The position numbers and the translations under genes are program-made. Source: an uncultured Bacteroides sp. (GTDB lineage Bacteria; Bacteroidota; Bacteroidia; Bacteroidales; Bacteroidaceae). From it: a stretch of 54,267 bases of DNA. Positions 1-11,019 of this stretch are shown here, one piece after another. The first letter of the stretch is position 1, and the number at the start of each line of letters is the position of its first letter. The notes under the pieces are model-generated. The model had not been told where the DNA came from and did not search any database. It worked only from the letters and a program-made list of their open reading frames with translations. Location of the stretch: positions 1-54,267 of the forward strand of contig CALUOT010000011.1 of assembly GCA_944322355.1 (NCBI GenBank). Reading direction: 5' to 3'.

Positions 1-1623
1 ATTCTCAAAATCGATCACGTTGGATTGGTAATAGTTATCCGTCAACTTACCATAGCCCAAACTAAACTCAGCCCGCTTATTGGCTAAAAAGGGCAAAGCA
101 AACATTACCTTAACAAAACGTTCGTCTTTGGAATTAAAGGAAGGCATATCATTCTTTGAAAACAATTTGTCTTTCTTGAAATAATCAAAAGTACTGATAG
201 AAGCCAGCAAACGAAATGCTACAGGAATCCGGGTAGGCACATCAATACGTCCCATGAATTGCAAATTATTGTAAATCTTACCCAACTGACCATCCAAGGT
301 TATTTCTTTAGGATAGTAATTAAGGTTCCGATAGCCCACTCCCAAATAAATCTGGTTAGAACTCGTTGTCGAGACACTACCTCCAACTTTTACATAGAAG
401 TTTTTCCCCATTTTCACCTGCAAGTACAAGTCATACAAATCGTTTTCCGGATCGTACACAGCATGAGGGATGATCTCCTCTATCATATTATCCGCTAACA
501 AACGAAAATATCCTCTTTTAAGATCTTCGTAAGTGAAAATGTCCGAATCGTCCCGATGAAATTCTTTTCGGATATATGCCTGTTGCTGTTCATTAGCTCC
601 TGTAATGTGGATGTTGCGGAAACGCAATTCCGGCAGCGTAGTCCGATAAACCCTGCGCTTCATACGTACATTCTCCGCACTTTCCCGTCGTTGGATTCGA
701 CTTTTAATGGAATCCATCAGGCTCATGGTACGATTATAGCCGATATCATGCAATTCTTTTAGCCTGTTAAAATCCAAAAGATTAACATCATTATACCGGA
801 ACGTCATCAGAATGCCCACGGAGTCGGGTATGGTATAGTCCGTTTTCTGCATAATCATGTTTTCCAACTGACTCATCAAATTATTTTCTTGCGGTTTCTT
901 CGGGTTATCAGCCACTGCGCTTCCGATAATGATATCTGGATGGAAATCGTCCATCATGACATCGGTCGGAAAGTTGTTATAAATTCCACCATCATAAGCT
1001 AATACACTATCTATCTCAATGGGTTTGAATACAAACGGGAAACTCATCGAGGCTCGTACAGCATCTCCTACATCTCCACTACGCATAATGAGTGCTTTTT
1101 TATTATAAACATCCGAAGCTATGCACCGAAACGGAACAAACATATTATTGAAATCTCCTCCACAAGCAGCCGTAGCCTTTGCAAATAACTCCAAGAACAC
1201 CAAATTCATCTGAATGGGGTTTACGAGATTGGTTGGAATGACAATTTTAGGTTTCGCATGCAAAGAATCGGCTAAGGAAAAGCGAAGGTTCAGAAGTTCA
1301 GGGGTCGGCCGGTTCTTTTTAAAAAAGTATTCGTATTCGGATTCGACCGTTCCCGAATACCATCTCTTGAAATCGTCGGAACGCAACAGTGCTTCCATAT
1401 CGTCCGGAGAGTACCCCATCGCATATAAAGAACCTATAATAGCTCCCATGGATGTACCAGCCACATAATCGATAGGAATATTATTCTCTTCCAAAGCACG
1501 AATAACGCCTATATGAGTCATGCCTTTAGCACCTCCTCCGCTAAGCACCAAGCCCACTTTCTGAGCATACCCTAACGGAAGCAGACCAACCAAGGCCAAT
1601 GCCAACAAGAGAATATGTTTCAT
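1..1623 (-). CDS. Patatin-like phospholipase with C-terminal outer-membrane barrel, 3' end beyond window
   Basis: The gene runs off the left edge; 541 codons are in the window. A signal peptide (MKHILLLALALVGLLPLGYA) leads into a patatin domain: oxyanion loop GGGAKG near residue 31, nucleophile elbow GTSMG near residue 59 and catalytic Asp in DGG near residue 219. The second half resembles the POTRA/surface-antigen region of outer-membrane patatins (family PlpD): a stretch with FRNIHITG, then strands such as NFYVKVGGSVS and IYLGVGYRNLNY. It is therefore probably an outer-membrane or self-exported lipid acyl hydrolase. The ATG at 1623 follows a TATATTTG box by about 30 bases. The substrate cannot be read from sequence. 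Confidence 0.88.
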   Translation of the reverse strand, partial: MKHILLLALALVGLLPLGYAQKVGLVLSGGGAKGMTHIGVIRALEENNIPIDYVAGTSMGAIIGSLYAMGYSPDDMEALLRSDDFKRWYSGTVESEYEYFFKKNRPTPELLNLRFSLADSLHAKPKIVIPTNLVNPIQMNLVFLELFAKATAACGGDFNNMFVPFRCIASDVYNKKALIMRSGDVGDAVRASMSFPFVFKPIEIDSVLAYDGGIYNNFPTDVMMDDFHPDIIIGSAVADNPKKPQENNLMSQLENMIMQKTDYTIPDSVGILMTFRYNDVNLLDFNRLKELHDIGYNRTMSLMDSIKSRIQRRESAENVRMKRRVYRTTLPELRFRNIHITGANEQQQAYIRKEFHRDDSDIFTYEDLKRGYFRLLADNMIEEIIPHAVYDPENDLYDLYLQVKMGKNFYVKVGGSVSTTSSNQIYLGVGYRNLNYYPKEITLDGQLGKIYNNLQFMGRIDVPTRIPVAFRLLASISTFDYFKKDKLFSKNDMPSFNSKDERFVKVMFALPFLANKRAEFSLGYGKLTDNYYQSNVIDFEN

Positions 1624-1652
1624 CGTTTTCGTATCTTACTATTTTTTACGTT

Positions 1653-1660
1653 CAAATATA
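1653..1660 (-). promoter_or_regulatory. -7 box for the patatin gene
   Basis: TATATTTG on the minus strand is a full match to the Bacteroides TAnnTTTG consensus, 29 bases upstream of the ATG. No TTTG -33 element is seen at the usual spacing. Confidence 0.55.
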
Positions 1661-1723
1661 AAAATACTTTTTTAAAAAACTTCCATTCACAATAAAAAAA
1701 CATACTTTTTCCGATGAAATGGC

Positions 1724-1766
1724 ATAAAAAAACATCGCAACCCACTTAAGCGTAGGTGCGATGTTC
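1724..1766 (-). terminator. Intrinsic terminator after htpG
   Basis: On the minus strand AACATCGCAC...TTGCGATGTT forms a stem of about 14 pairs with one bulge and a short TTAA-containing loop, followed by a run of T. It starts about 35 bases after the htpG stop. Confidence 0.8.
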
Positions 1767-1801
1767 TTTCATTATAGTTGTGTTTAAAGGGAATCCCTAT
1801 T

Positions 1802-3850
1802 TCACTGGATCAGTTCAATGCTTCTTTTTACGAAGTTATTCAACGCTTCTCCTTTCAACATTCCGTTTTGAAGCAAAGCCAAGTCTATCAGTTGCTTGAT
1901 AACCGGATTCTTCGAAGCATAATCCGAATAGATGGCCTCCTTTTGTTTCTTCAAATCCTCTATTTTCTTATCCAATGTGTTGAGTTCATCTTTCTCTGAA
2001 GTGGGGATTTCTTCGTCCTTCTTACCAGTTTGATTCTTTCTCAATTCATTGGAACGCTGAGTAGCTTCGTCTATTTCTTGTTGTATAGGATTGGTTTGAG
2101 CCGAACATACCTTGGTCTCATCAGCCAAAACATCCTTTACCAACTTGTGATCAGCGTTCAATACCAAGTTGAACATGTCGGGCATTTCGCCATAGAAACT
2201 CATTCCGGCTTGAATGTTAGCCATTTCTTTCATACGACGCATATATTCGCTTTGCGTAATCATGACCGGCATGGCATTTTCGCCCATAGCTTGCGTAGAA
2301 ACATGAAAATCTGTCTTGTCCATCTGCGGAAGCTGACTTCTGAACATGAGTGAAAGAGCTTCTTCCTCTTGTACTTCCAAGACCTGTTCTTTATGGTCTT
2401 CTTTCACGATCAGGCGATCAATAATGTCACTATCTACCCGCGTGAAGCGAACTTTCTCAAATTTTTGTTCCAACATGCTCACTACGGCAATGTCCAACTG
2501 ACCATTCATCAACAATACGTTATATCCTTTATTCTTGGCGGCTTCGATATAGCTGTATTGCTCATCTTTATGATTGGCATACAAATAAATCAGCGTATTG
2601 TCTTTATCCGTCTGGTTATCCTTGATCAGCGTCTTGTATTCATCGAACGTATAGTATTTACCATCTGTATCAGTGAAAAGGGCAAAATCTTTAGCACGGT
2701 CGTAGAAATCTTCCTGCGTCAACATACCATAATTGATGAATATCTTCAAGTCATTCCACTTCTCTTCGAACTGCTTCCGGTCATTTTTGAAGATGGATTG
2801 CAAACGATCAGAAACTTTCTTCGTGATGTAAGTTGAAATCTTCTTGACGTTGGAATCACTTTGTAGATAAGAACGGGATACGTTCAATGGAATATCCGGT
2901 GAATCAAGCACTCCATGAAGCAAAGTTAAGAAATCCGGTACAATCCCTTCTACCGAATCGGTTACATAAACCTGATTACAATAAAGTTGTATCTTGTTTC
3001 GGTTCAACTCAATATTGCTCTTCACTTTCGGAAAATAAAGTATACCTGTCAGATGGAAGGGATAGTCAACATTCAAATGAATCCAAAACAGAGGTTCATC
3101 CGCCATCGGATAGAGTTCACGATAGAATTTTTTGTAATCTTCATCCTTCAATTCGCTGGGTTTGCGAGTCCAAAGCGGACAAGTATCGTTGATTATATTA
3201 TCTTCTTCGGTATCCACCTGCTTCCCGTCCTTCCATTCTTTCTTCTTGCCAAAAGCAATGGGGATGGGCAAAAAACTGCAATATTTTTTCAAAAGCGAAG
3301 AAATGCGTGCCTCTTCCAAGAACTCCTTGCAATCATCATCAATATAAAGAATGATATCAGTACCTCTGTCGGCTTTATCGCAATCTTCAATGGTAAACTC
3401 CGGACTTCCATCGCATGTCCATTTCACGGCTTGTGCACCTTCTTTACATGACTTGGTAATGATTTCTACCTTCTTGGCCACCATAAAAGCCGAATAAAAG
3501 CCTAAGCCGAAGTGTCCGATGATGGCATTGGCATCGTTCTTATATTTTTCCAAGAAATCGTTGGCCCCGGAGAAAGCTATTTGGTTTATGTATTTATCAA
3601 TTTCCTCTGCGGTAAGTCCCAAACCGCGATCGGATACCGTAAGCGTATCTTTATCCAAATTTACATGAATGGTCAAATCGCCCAATTCACCTTGATATTC
3701 ACCCATGGAAACAAGGGTTTTCAGTTTCTGAGTGGCATCAACAGCATTAGAGACCAGTTCACGCAGAAAAATCTCATGATCACTATACAAGAATTTTTTG
3801 ATGACGGGGAAAATGTTTTCAGTTGTTACCCCAATATTTCCTTTTTGCAT
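1802..3850 (-). CDS. htpG: HtpG, bacterial Hsp90 chaperone
   Basis: This 682-residue protein has the normal length and layout of bacterial Hsp90. The N-terminal GHKL ATPase carries LRELVSNAVDAT (residues about 30-41, with the Mg-coordinating Asn), DRGLGLT and GHFGLGFYSAF, the lid and glycine-rich motifs. The middle domain contains the conserved LNVSRSYLQSD segment with the catalytic-loop Arg. The C-terminal dimerisation domain is shorter and ends near RSIELIQ. It is a cytosolic ATP-dependent dimeric chaperone. The gene is monocistronic: clpC upstream has its own terminator and htpG has one downstream. No CIRCE element or clear -7 box was found upstream. Confidence 0.97.
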   Translation of the reverse strand: MQKGNIGVTTENIFPVIKKFLYSDHEIFLRELVSNAVDATQKLKTLVSMGEYQGELGDLTIHVNLDKDTLTVSDRGLGLTAEEIDKYINQIAFSGANDFLEKYKNDANAIIGHFGLGFYSAFMVAKKVEIITKSCKEGAQAVKWTCDGSPEFTIEDCDKADRGTDIILYIDDDCKEFLEEARISSLLKKYCSFLPIPIAFGKKKEWKDGKQVDTEEDNIINDTCPLWTRKPSELKDEDYKKFYRELYPMADEPLFWIHLNVDYPFHLTGILYFPKVKSNIELNRNKIQLYCNQVYVTDSVEGIVPDFLTLLHGVLDSPDIPLNVSRSYLQSDSNVKKISTYITKKVSDRLQSIFKNDRKQFEEKWNDLKIFINYGMLTQEDFYDRAKDFALFTDTDGKYYTFDEYKTLIKDNQTDKDNTLIYLYANHKDEQYSYIEAAKNKGYNVLLMNGQLDIAVVSMLEQKFEKVRFTRVDSDIIDRLIVKEDHKEQVLEVQEEEALSLMFRSQLPQMDKTDFHVSTQAMGENAMPVMITQSEYMRRMKEMANIQAGMSFYGEMPDMFNLVLNADHKLVKDVLADETKVCSAQTNPIQQEIDEATQRSNELRKNQTGKKDEEIPTSEKDELNTLDKKIEDLKKQKEAIYSDYASKNPVIKQLIDLALLQNGMLKGEALNNFVKRSIELIQ

Positions 3851-3898
3851 AATTAGTATAGGTTTTTAATATTCTACTTTTAATGCCAAAAGAAATAC

Positions 3899-3931
3899 AA
3901 AAAAAATGCCAGTCTACAAGAGACTGACATT
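3899..3931 (-). terminator. Intrinsic terminator after clpC
   Basis: On the minus strand TGTCAGTCT-CTTGT-AGACTGGCA forms a 9-pair stem (one G-T pair) followed by eight T. It lies about 30 bases after the clpC stop and before htpG. Confidence 0.85.
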
Positions 3932-3959
3932 TTGTCTGTATCATGCCAAAAGTTCCTAC

Positions 3960-6503
3960 TTATACCTTCTGAATGTCGAGTGCGTCTTTCTCTTCGATCC
4001 ACGTAACACGGATGACGTCTCCTGATTGGAGCTCAGAAGATATAATCATCTCTGACAAGCTGTCTTCCAGATAATTTTGCACAGCACGCTTCAACGGGCG
4101 AGCACCAAATTGCACATCATACCCCTTTTGAGCTAAGAACTTTTTAGCCTTTTCATCGACCTCCAACTTATAACCAATAGCCTCTACGCGCTTGTACAAA
4201 GCATTCAATTCGATGTCTACAATTTGAATAATGGCTTCGAGGGACAATTGATCGAAAGTAATGATTTCGTCCAACCGATTGAGGAATTCTGGTGAAAAAG
4301 TCTTATTCAGCGCTTTCTGAATGACGCTACGCGAATATTCCCGATCATCCGTCCGATTTTGTGCCGCAAAACCTACACCGCGTCCGAATTCTTTCAATTG
4401 GCGTGTACCAATATTAGACGTCATAATAATCACGGTATTCTTAAAATCAATAGTCCGTCCACTGTTGTCGGTCAGTCGTCCTTCGTCCAACACTTGAAGC
4501 AGAATATTAAATACATCCGAATGAGCTTTCTCGATTTCATCCAGCAACACGATAGAGTAGGGCTTCCGACGTACCTTTTCTGTTAACTGCCCACCTTCTT
4601 CATAACCCACATATCCTGGAGCAGCACCGATCATGCGTGATACAGTGTACTTCTCCATATATTCGCTCATGTCAATCCGAATCAACGCATCGTCCGAACC
4701 AAACATGAGTTTTGCCAGTTGTTTAGCCAAGTGCGTTTTACCGACTCCCGTTGGGCCTAAAAACATGAAAGTACCGATAGGACGATTGGGATCTTTCAAT
4801 CCTACACGACTACGCAAAATAGCTTTTACCACTTTCTCGATGGCATCGTCCTGAGCAATGACTCTCGATTTCAGTTCTTCTTTCAGACCGGATAGTTTAA
4901 GGCTTTCAGCCTGCGCCATACGTTGTACAGGTACACCAGACATCATGGAGATAACATTGGCTATTTCTTCTTCATCCACAGTTTCTCGGTTATCCCGCAA
5001 ACGGTTTTCCCATTCCGCTTTCATCTCTTCCAACTGGTTGGACAGTTCTTTCTCTCGGTCGCGATAACTGGCGGCCAGTTCAAAATTCTGTGAGCGAACA
5101 GCTTCGGCCTTTTGCTCACGAGCCGTTTCAATGAGTTTCTCTTGCGTTTCAATCTCCTTGGGGACATTGATGTTTGTTAAATGTACACGTGAACCTGCTT
5201 CATCGAGGGCGTCGATAGCTTTATCGGGGAAACTACGGTCGTTGATGTAGCGAGCGGACAATTTGACACAAGCCTCCAAGGCGGCATCGGTATAGTTCAC
5301 ATTATGGTATTCTTCATACTTTTCTTTGATATTTTTCAGTATTTGTAAAGTTTCTTCTTCCGAAGTTGGCTCTACAATCACTTTTTGGAAACGACGTTCC
5401 AAGGCACCATCCTTCTCTATGCTTTTACGATACTCGTCCAATGTCGTAGCACCGATGCATTGTATTTCTCCGCGTGCCAAAGCAGGTTTCAGCATATTGG
5501 CTGCATCCATGGTTCCGGCAGCGGCTCCTGCCCCTACAATGGTATGAATTTCATCGATGAAAAGGATAATATTCGGGTTTTTCTGCAATTCATTGATGAT
5601 GGAGCGGACGCGCTCTTCGAACTGTCCCCGATACTTGGTTCCAGCCACCACCCCTGCCATATCGAGCATCACCACCCGCTTGTCGAACAAGATACGCGAC
5701 ACCTTCTTCTGGACAATGCGCAAGGCTAAACCTTCAACAATGGCCGACTTACCCACACCAGGTTCGCCAATCAACACAGGATTGTTTTTCTTACGCCGAC
5801 TCAAAATTTGTGCTACACGCTCTATTTCTCGTTCGCGCCCCACTACGGGATCCAATTGACCTTCAGTAGCTGCCTGGGTGATGTCCGTACCAAAATTATC
5901 CAATACGGGTGTGTCATTGGTAGGTTTTTTCGAAGCCGTTTGGGCAGAAGCAGCATAATTACCACTCTTCATACCGGCCGAAGGGTCGTCTTTTCGTGAA
6001 TGTGAGAGCATCATGTCTTCGTCTTCTTCATCATCTTCCTCGGTAAATCCCAATCCGGCTTCCGGATTAGTCCATTTCATCGGCAGGAATGCCAAGACTG
6101 CCTTGTAAGTTATGTGATTTTCTTCCAAGGCTGCTGCTGCCAAAGTATCACCATCCTTTAAAATGGCAAGCAACAAATGTTCGGTATCGGCTATTTTATC
6201 CTTCAGCATACGTGCTTCCAATATCCCAATCTTCAAAATACGGGTAGTTTCCGGTGTCAAGGCAAATTCCGCCCCATATCTGGCATCATTCCGCTCATTC
6301 CTTATGAAACCTTCTAAACGCGCTTTAATCTCTTTCAAATTAGCATTAAGTTTCAGCAATATTTCAACTGCCTTTCCCGTACCGTCGCGTAGGATACCCA
6401 GCAATAAATGCTCGGGGTTAATGTAGCGACTGTTCAGCCTACCGGCTTCTTCTCTACTATAGGCCAATACATCTGAAACTCTTTGCGAAAATTGATTGTT
6501 CAT
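3960..6503 (-). CDS. clpC: ClpC-type AAA+ ATPase, Clp protease subunit
   Basis: 847 residues with ClpC architecture: a double Clp-N repeat (about 1-150), an acidic linker ([11 protein letters not shown]), AAA-1 with Walker A GEPGVGKS and Walker B LFIDEIH, a UVR-like coiled middle region ([15 protein letters not shown]), then AAA-2 with Walker A GPTGVGKT and Walker [11 protein letters not shown], and the Clp C-terminal domain. The UVR motif separates ClpC from ClpB and ClpA. It unfolds substrates for ClpP in the cytosol; clpP is not in this window. The gene has its own -7 box and terminator and is divergent from gyrA. Confidence 0.95.
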   Translation of the reverse strand: MNNQFSQRVSDVLAYSREEAGRLNSRYINPEHLLLGILRDGTGKAVEILLKLNANLKEIKARLEGFIRNERNDARYGAEFALTPETTRILKIGILEARMLKDKIADTEHLLLAILKDGDTLAAAALEENHITYKAVLAFLPMKWTNPEAGLGFTEEDDEEDEDMMLSHSRKDDPSAGMKSGNYAASAQTASKKPTNDTPVLDNFGTDITQAATEGQLDPVVGREREIERVAQILSRRKKNNPVLIGEPGVGKSAIVEGLALRIVQKKVSRILFDKRVVMLDMAGVVAGTKYRGQFEERVRSIINELQKNPNIILFIDEIHTIVGAGAAAGTMDAANMLKPALARGEIQCIGATTLDEYRKSIEKDGALERRFQKVIVEPTSEEETLQILKNIKEKYEEYHNVNYTDAALEACVKLSARYINDRSFPDKAIDALDEAGSRVHLTNINVPKEIETQEKLIETAREQKAEAVRSQNFELAASYRDREKELSNQLEEMKAEWENRLRDNRETVDEEEIANVISMMSGVPVQRMAQAESLKLSGLKEELKSRVIAQDDAIEKVVKAILRSRVGLKDPNRPIGTFMFLGPTGVGKTHLAKQLAKLMFGSDDALIRIDMSEYMEKYTVSRMIGAAPGYVGYEEGGQLTEKVRRKPYSIVLLDEIEKAHSDVFNILLQVLDEGRLTDNSGRTIDFKNTVIIMTSNIGTRQLKEFGRGVGFAAQNRTDDREYSRSVIQKALNKTFSPEFLNRLDEIITFDQLSLEAIIQIVDIELNALYKRVEAIGYKLEVDEKAKKFLAQKGYDVQFGARPLKRAVQNYLEDSLSEMIISSELQSGDVIRVTWIEEKDALDIQKV

Positions 6504-6543
6504 TTACAGTCTCCTTCTGTTATTATTGGGGTTAATTCCGTGG

Positions 6544-6551
6544 CAAAGATA
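6544..6551 (-). promoter_or_regulatory. -7 box for clpC
   Basis: TATCTTTG on the minus strand is a full TAnnTTTG match about 40 bases upstream of the clpC ATG. A clear TTTG at -33 is not visible. Confidence 0.6.
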
Positions 6552-6790
6552 CACATTTTCTGTATATCCGCATTATGTCTGTCGGCAAATATCTACAAAT
6601 CGCGTGCCAAAAATTTCGAAGGCGTCCATATGCCGATTACGATGGATACTTCTCGGGAAAGCTATTTCTTTCTTTGGAGGAGACGACCTCTAATCATCGC
6701 CGAGCTTCCTTCAAAGTCTAGAGGAGCGTATTAATGTACTTCAAAAAGAAGTTTCTTTTCAAAAAGCTTTCGTATGTCGTGAAAAAGCCG

Positions 6791-6798
6791 TACCTTAG
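6791..6798 (+). promoter_or_regulatory. Possible -7 box for gyrA
   Basis: TACCTTAG matches five of the six fixed positions of TAnnTTTG and lies about 50 bases before the gyrA ATG. Confidence 0.35.
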
Positions 6799-6849
6799 CG
6801 TGGTTTTTTCAACGAACCGAAGATTTGTATAATTAATTTCATCTTTTAA

Positions 6850-9393
6850 ATGCTTGAACAAGACAGAATTATAAAAATCAACATCGAGGAGGAAATGAAG
6901 TCATCGTACATTGACTACTCTATGTCGGTCATCGTATCGCGTGCCCTTCCGGATGTGAGAGATGGTTTTAAACCCGTTCATCGAAGAATTCTTTTCGGTA
7001 TGATGGGGTTGGGAAATACGTCAGACAAACCCTATAAAAAATCAGCCAGAGTAGTAGGTGAGGTGTTAGGTAAGTATCACCCGCACGGAGATTCTTCCGT
7101 CTATGGTGCTTTGGTGCGCATGGCTCAGCCGTGGAACATGCGCTACACGCTGGTAGATGGTCAAGGTAACTATGGATCGGTAGATGGAGATAGTGCAGCA
7201 GCTATGCGTTACACTGAGTGTCGTTTGCAAAAGATTGGCGAAGACATGATGCAGGATTTGGACAAGGAAACGGTAGACATGCAAAACAACTTCGACGATT
7301 CTTTGCAAGAACCGACCGTGATGCCGACACGCATTCCAAACCTGTTGGTCAACGGAGCATCGGGTATCGCTGTAGGTATGGCTACTAACATGCCGACACA
7401 TAATCTGTCCGAAGTCATCGATGCCTGCATCGCTTATATAGATAATAATGATATAGACATTGAGGAGTTGATGACTTACGTCAAAGCTCCCGATTTCCCT
7501 ACAGGAGGATACATCTATGGCATGAGCGGTGTGCGCGAAGCTTACCTGACAGGGCGAGGACGTGTAGTGATGCGTGCCAAGGCCGAAATTGAAACAGGGC
7601 CTACACATGATAAAATCGTTGTGACGGAAATTCCTTATGGCGTAAACAAAGCCGAATTGGTGAAATACATCTACGAGCTGGCCGCTGAAAAGAAAATCGA
7701 AGGAATCTCTAACGCCAACGATGAATCAGACCGTGAAGGTATGCGAATCGTTATCGACGTTAAACGCGATGCCAACGCCAGCGTAGTACTGAACAAGCTT
7801 TATAAGATGACTATGTTACAGACTTCATTCGGTGTTAATAATGTGGCATTGGTTCATGGGCGTCCTCGTTTATTAAATCTAAAAGAGCTTATCAAATATT
7901 TTATAGAACATCGGCATGATGTCGTCATCCGTCGCACAAAATTTGATTTGAGAAAGGCAAAAGAACGTGCCCACATTTTGGAAGGTTTGATTATCGCCTC
8001 AGATAATATTGACGAAGTAATTCGCATCATCCGTGCAGCTAAAACGCCCAATGACGCCATTAGTGGCTTAATGGAACGTTTTGAACTGACAGAAGTCCAA
8101 TCACGCGCCATCGTCGAAATGCGTCTGCGTCAACTCACCGGCTTGATGCAAGACCAACTACATACCGAATATGAAGAAATACAGAAACAGATAGCTTACT
8201 TAGAAGAAATTCTCGTAAATGATGGATTGTGCCGTAAAGTTATCAAAGACGAGTTGATTGAAGTCAAAGAGAAATATGGAGACGAACGTCGCTCGGAAAT
8301 TGTATATTCGTCGGAAGAGTTTAATCCGGAAGACTTCTATGCTGATGATGAAATGATTATCACCATCTCACATATGGGTTACATTAAGCGTACTCCGTTG
8401 AGTGAGTTTCATGCACAAAATCGAGGTGGGGTAGGGTCAAAAGGCTCGGATACGCGCGATGAAGACTTTGTAGAGCACATCTACCCGGCTACCATGCACA
8501 ACACCATGATGTTTTTCACTCAGAAAGGTAAGTGCTATTGGTTGAAGGTATATGAAATTCCCGAAGGTTCAAAGAATTCGAAAGGCCGTGCCATCCAGAA
8601 CCTCTTGAATATCGACCCAGACGATGCAGTAAATGCTTATCTGCGGGTGAAGAACTTGAACGATCAAGCGTTCATCAATAACCATTATGTGCTGTTCTGC
8701 ACAAAGAATGGTATCATCAAGAAAACATTACTCGAACAGTACTCCCGTCCTCGTCAGAATGGTGTAAATGCTATCACCATTCGTGAAGATGACCGTGTGA
8801 TTGAAGTCCGCATGACCAATGGTGATAATGAAATCATCATCGCTAATCGAAACGGGCGTGCCATCCGTTTCCACGAAAGTGCAGTACGCGTCATGGGGCG
8901 TACAGCTACAGGAGTGCGTGGCATGACTTTGGACGAAGATGGACAAGATGAAGTTGTAGGTATGATATGTATCAAAGATCCTGATACAGAGACTATTATG
9001 GTTGTTTCTGAGCAAGGATATGGCAAACGCTCTGATATTGAAGACTATCGTAAGACTAATCGAGGTGGAAAGGGGGTAAAAACCATAAATATCACTGAAA
9101 AGACAGGAAAATTGGTGGCCATCAAGTCCGTAACCGATGACAATGATTTGATGATTATCAACAAATCGGGTATTACTATCCGCTTGCGTGTAGCCGATGT
9201 TCGTATCATGGGACGCGCCACTCAAGGTGTCCATCTGATAAATTTGGAGAAACGTAACGATGAAATTGGCTCCGTATGTAAAGTAACTTCTGAAGCTGAG
9301 AATGATGAAGAAACATTAGAAAACAAAATGCCAGCAATAGATCCGGATGCTTCTCCATTAGTAAATGAACAAAATTTCTCCAATAATGAATAG
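6850..9393 (+). CDS. gyrA: DNA gyrase subunit A
   Basis: 847 residues, colinear with bacterial GyrA. The breakage-reunion domain has the catalytic Tyr at residue 121 in AAMRYTE and the quinolone pocket at [10 protein letters not shown] (79-86), with Ser82 and Gly86 at the positions of E. coli Ser83 and Asp87. The tower and coiled-coil follow, then a C-terminal beta-pinwheel with NRGGKG near residue 740 as the GyrA-box-like motif. With GyrB it forms the heterotetramer that introduces negative supercoils using ATP. The next gene, a secreted TPR protein, begins 43 bases downstream and may share the transcript. Confidence 0.97.
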   Translation: MLEQDRIIKINIEEEMKSSYIDYSMSVIVSRALPDVRDGFKPVHRRILFGMMGLGNTSDKPYKKSARVVGEVLGKYHPHGDSSVYGALVRMAQPWNMRYTLVDGQGNYGSVDGDSAAAMRYTECRLQKIGEDMMQDLDKETVDMQNNFDDSLQEPTVMPTRIPNLLVNGASGIAVGMATNMPTHNLSEVIDACIAYIDNNDIDIEELMTYVKAPDFPTGGYIYGMSGVREAYLTGRGRVVMRAKAEIETGPTHDKIVVTEIPYGVNKAELVKYIYELAAEKKIEGISNANDESDREGMRIVIDVKRDANASVVLNKLYKMTMLQTSFGVNNVALVHGRPRLLNLKELIKYFIEHRHDVVIRRTKFDLRKAKERAHILEGLIIASDNIDEVIRIIRAAKTPNDAISGLMERFELTEVQSRAIVEMRLRQLTGLMQDQLHTEYEEIQKQIAYLEEILVNDGLCRKVIKDELIEVKEKYGDERRSEIVYSSEEFNPEDFYADDEMIITISHMGYIKRTPLSEFHAQNRGGVGSKGSDTRDEDFVEHIYPATMHNTMMFFTQKGKCYWLKVYEIPEGSKNSKGRAIQNLLNIDPDDAVNAYLRVKNLNDQAFINNHYVLFCTKNGIIKKTLLEQYSRPRQNGVNAITIREDDRVIEVRMTNGDNEIIIANRNGRAIRFHESAVRVMGRTATGVRGMTLDEDGQDEVVGMICIKDPDTETIMVVSEQGYGKRSDIEDYRKTNRGGKGVKTINITEKTGKLVAIKSVTDDNDLMIINKSGITIRLRVADVRIMGRATQGVHLINLEKRNDEIGSVCKVTSEAENDEETLENKMPAIDPDASPLVNEQNFSNNE

Positions 9394-9436
9394 GAATAGA
9401 CAAAAACATAATGTTAATTTTAATTTTTCTACAATC

Positions 9437-10714
9437 ATGAAGAAAGTATTACTTGTAGCGGCTTTACTGATAGGTGTAACCGGTGCTAGTTTTGCACAAG
9501 AAAAAGCAGTAAAAGAAGCTAAAAAAATCGCAAACGGAACAACCCCCGATTTTGCAAAAGCAGAAGAATTGATAAACCAAGCTATGGTTAATCCTGAAAC
9601 AAAAGATCAAGCCGAGACATGGAATGTAGCGGGTTTTATCCAAAGAAGAAGAAGTGAAGAAGAAATGAAAAATGCCTATCTTAGAAAACCGTATGATACA
9701 TTGCAGGTTTATAATAGTGCATTGAACATGTGTAAATACTTCTTTAAGTGCGATGAATTGGCTCAAATTCCTAATGAAAAAGGAAAAATTAAGAATAAAT
9801 ACAGAAAGGGTAATGCCGCAACAATGCTTAATGAACGAGGGAATCTGATCAATGGTGGTATTCAATATTATAACACTTATCTGACTTCAGAAAAGAAAGA
9901 AGATGGTCAGAAAGCACTTGAATTCTTCGGTACTTACGTAGACATGGCTAGTCACCCAATGTTCGAAAACGCAGAAGTGATTAGAACTGACACACTCCTT
10001 CCTACCATTGCTTATTATGCAGGTATGGTAGCAACTAGATTAGAAGACTATCCCAGTGTATTGAAATATGCTCCATTTGCAAAAGATAATGCAGAAGTAG
10101 GTAAGTATGCTATGGAATTAGTTTCTACTGCTCTTAAAGCCGAAGGAGATACCGCTAAATGGATTGCATCTCTTCAAGAAGGTGTACAGAAGTATCCCGA
10201 TCATCAATTCTTCTTCGGAAATCTGATTGATTATTACAGCAATAGCAACAAGTATGACGAAGCTATGAAATTTGCGGATGACATGCTGGCAAAAGAGCCT
10301 AATAATACATTTTATCTGTATGTAAAGGGTTATTTATACCACAACATGTACACCACTTTAAAAGAAAAAGATGCTGCACAAGCTACTGCTTCGTTGGAAA
10401 AAGCCATTGAGTTCTATCAAAAGACAATCGAAATTGATCCGAATTATGCTGAAGCTTATTCGAATTTAGGTCTTGTCTACTGTTTGCAAGCACAAGATTT
10501 CTCAGAGAAAGCTACCACTGATGTAAATGATCCCAAATATAAAGAAGATCAAGCAACTCTGAGAACTTTCTATGAAAAAGCAAAACCTTGTTATGAGAAG
10601 GCAAGACAACTTCAACCTGAAAAGAAAGAACTTTGGTTGAATGGCCTTTACAGAGTATATTATGTACTGCAAATGGGACCTGAATTTGAAGAAATTGAAG
10701 GTTTGATGCAATGA
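9437..10714 (+). CDS. Secreted tetratricopeptide-repeat protein
   Basis: From the ATG at 9437 the protein is 425 residues and opens with a good signal peptide, MKKVLLVAALLIGVTGASFA, then Q-E-K. An upstream in-frame ATG at 9365 would overlap gyrA and put 24 polar residues before the signal, so it was not used. The C-terminal half holds TPR units, clearest at YQKTIEIDPNYAEAYSNLGLVY and YEKARQLQPEKKELWLNGLYRVY. It is probably a periplasmic scaffold of unknown partner. It is located directly behind gyrA and ends before a hairpin at 10735. Confidence 0.85.
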   Translation: MKKVLLVAALLIGVTGASFAQEKAVKEAKKIANGTTPDFAKAEELINQAMVNPETKDQAETWNVAGFIQRRRSEEEMKNAYLRKPYDTLQVYNSALNMCKYFFKCDELAQIPNEKGKIKNKYRKGNAATMLNERGNLINGGIQYYNTYLTSEKKEDGQKALEFFGTYVDMASHPMFENAEVIRTDTLLPTIAYYAGMVATRLEDYPSVLKYAPFAKDNAEVGKYAMELVSTALKAEGDTAKWIASLQEGVQKYPDHQFFFGNLIDYYSNSNKYDEAMKFADDMLAKEPNNTFYLYVKGYLYHNMYTTLKEKDAAQATASLEKAIEFYQKTIEIDPNYAEAYSNLGLVYCLQAQDFSEKATTDVNDPKYKEDQATLRTFYEKAKPCYEKARQLQPEKKELWLNGLYRVYYVLQMGPEFEEIEGLMQ

Positions 10715-10734
10715 GTCACTATATGAAAATAAAT

Positions 10735-10775
10735 AGAGGTAGCCATTTTGTTGGTTACCTCATTTATTTTTATGT
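10735..10775 (+). terminator. Terminator after the gyrA/TPR unit
   Basis: GAGGTAGCCA and TGGTTACCTC form an imperfect stem of about 10 pairs around a T-rich loop, followed by CATTTATTTTTATG. It lies about 20 bases after the TPR stop. Confidence 0.6.
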
Positions 10776-10844
10776 TTTATAATACAATTATTAAACATAA
10801 TGCAAATTATTTGCATATAGAATGGGGAGACGGCGGCAGCATCA

Positions 10845-11012
10845 TCAACCTTGAACCTCAACTACTTTTTTTCGAGTGTCCTTAAACCATTTCTGGAAAA
10901 TGTTATAAGGGACTTTGTTCTTGACACAAAACGATTGGAGAGATTCTCCACGGGGTAACGCCTCCGTCTGGTACTGAAAGTAAAACCTTTCAAAATCTTC
11001 ACTGCTATACAT
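10845..11012 (-). pseudogene. IS66-family accessory ORF remnant (OrfA-like), 55 aa
   Basis: The frame opens MYSSEDFERFYFQYQTEALP and contains LQSFCVKNKVPYNIFQKWF. This pattern is typical of the small first ORF (helix-turn-helix) of IS66-family elements in Bacteroides, recognised from memory of the family. It stops after 55 residues (KKVVEVQG), shorter than a full OrfA, and no tnpB or large IS66 transposase follows. It is therefore a decayed fragment rather than an active element. Confidence 0.6.
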
Positions 11013-11019
11013 AATTCTA

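Larger units (their letters stand above)
6504..6849. other. Divergent clpC/gyrA promoter region
   Basis: 346 bases without a credible gene. It holds a clpC -7 box, a weaker gyrA -7 box and a small inverted repeat near 6746-6761 (arms AAAAGAA/TTCTTTT). The short open frames here have no recognisable family, and no heat-shock operator was found. Confidence 0.5.

Noticed and set aside
6504-6849. CIRCE or other heat-shock operator for clpC
   Set aside because: No TTAGCACTC-N9-GAGTGCTAA-type sequence is present here or upstream of htpG.
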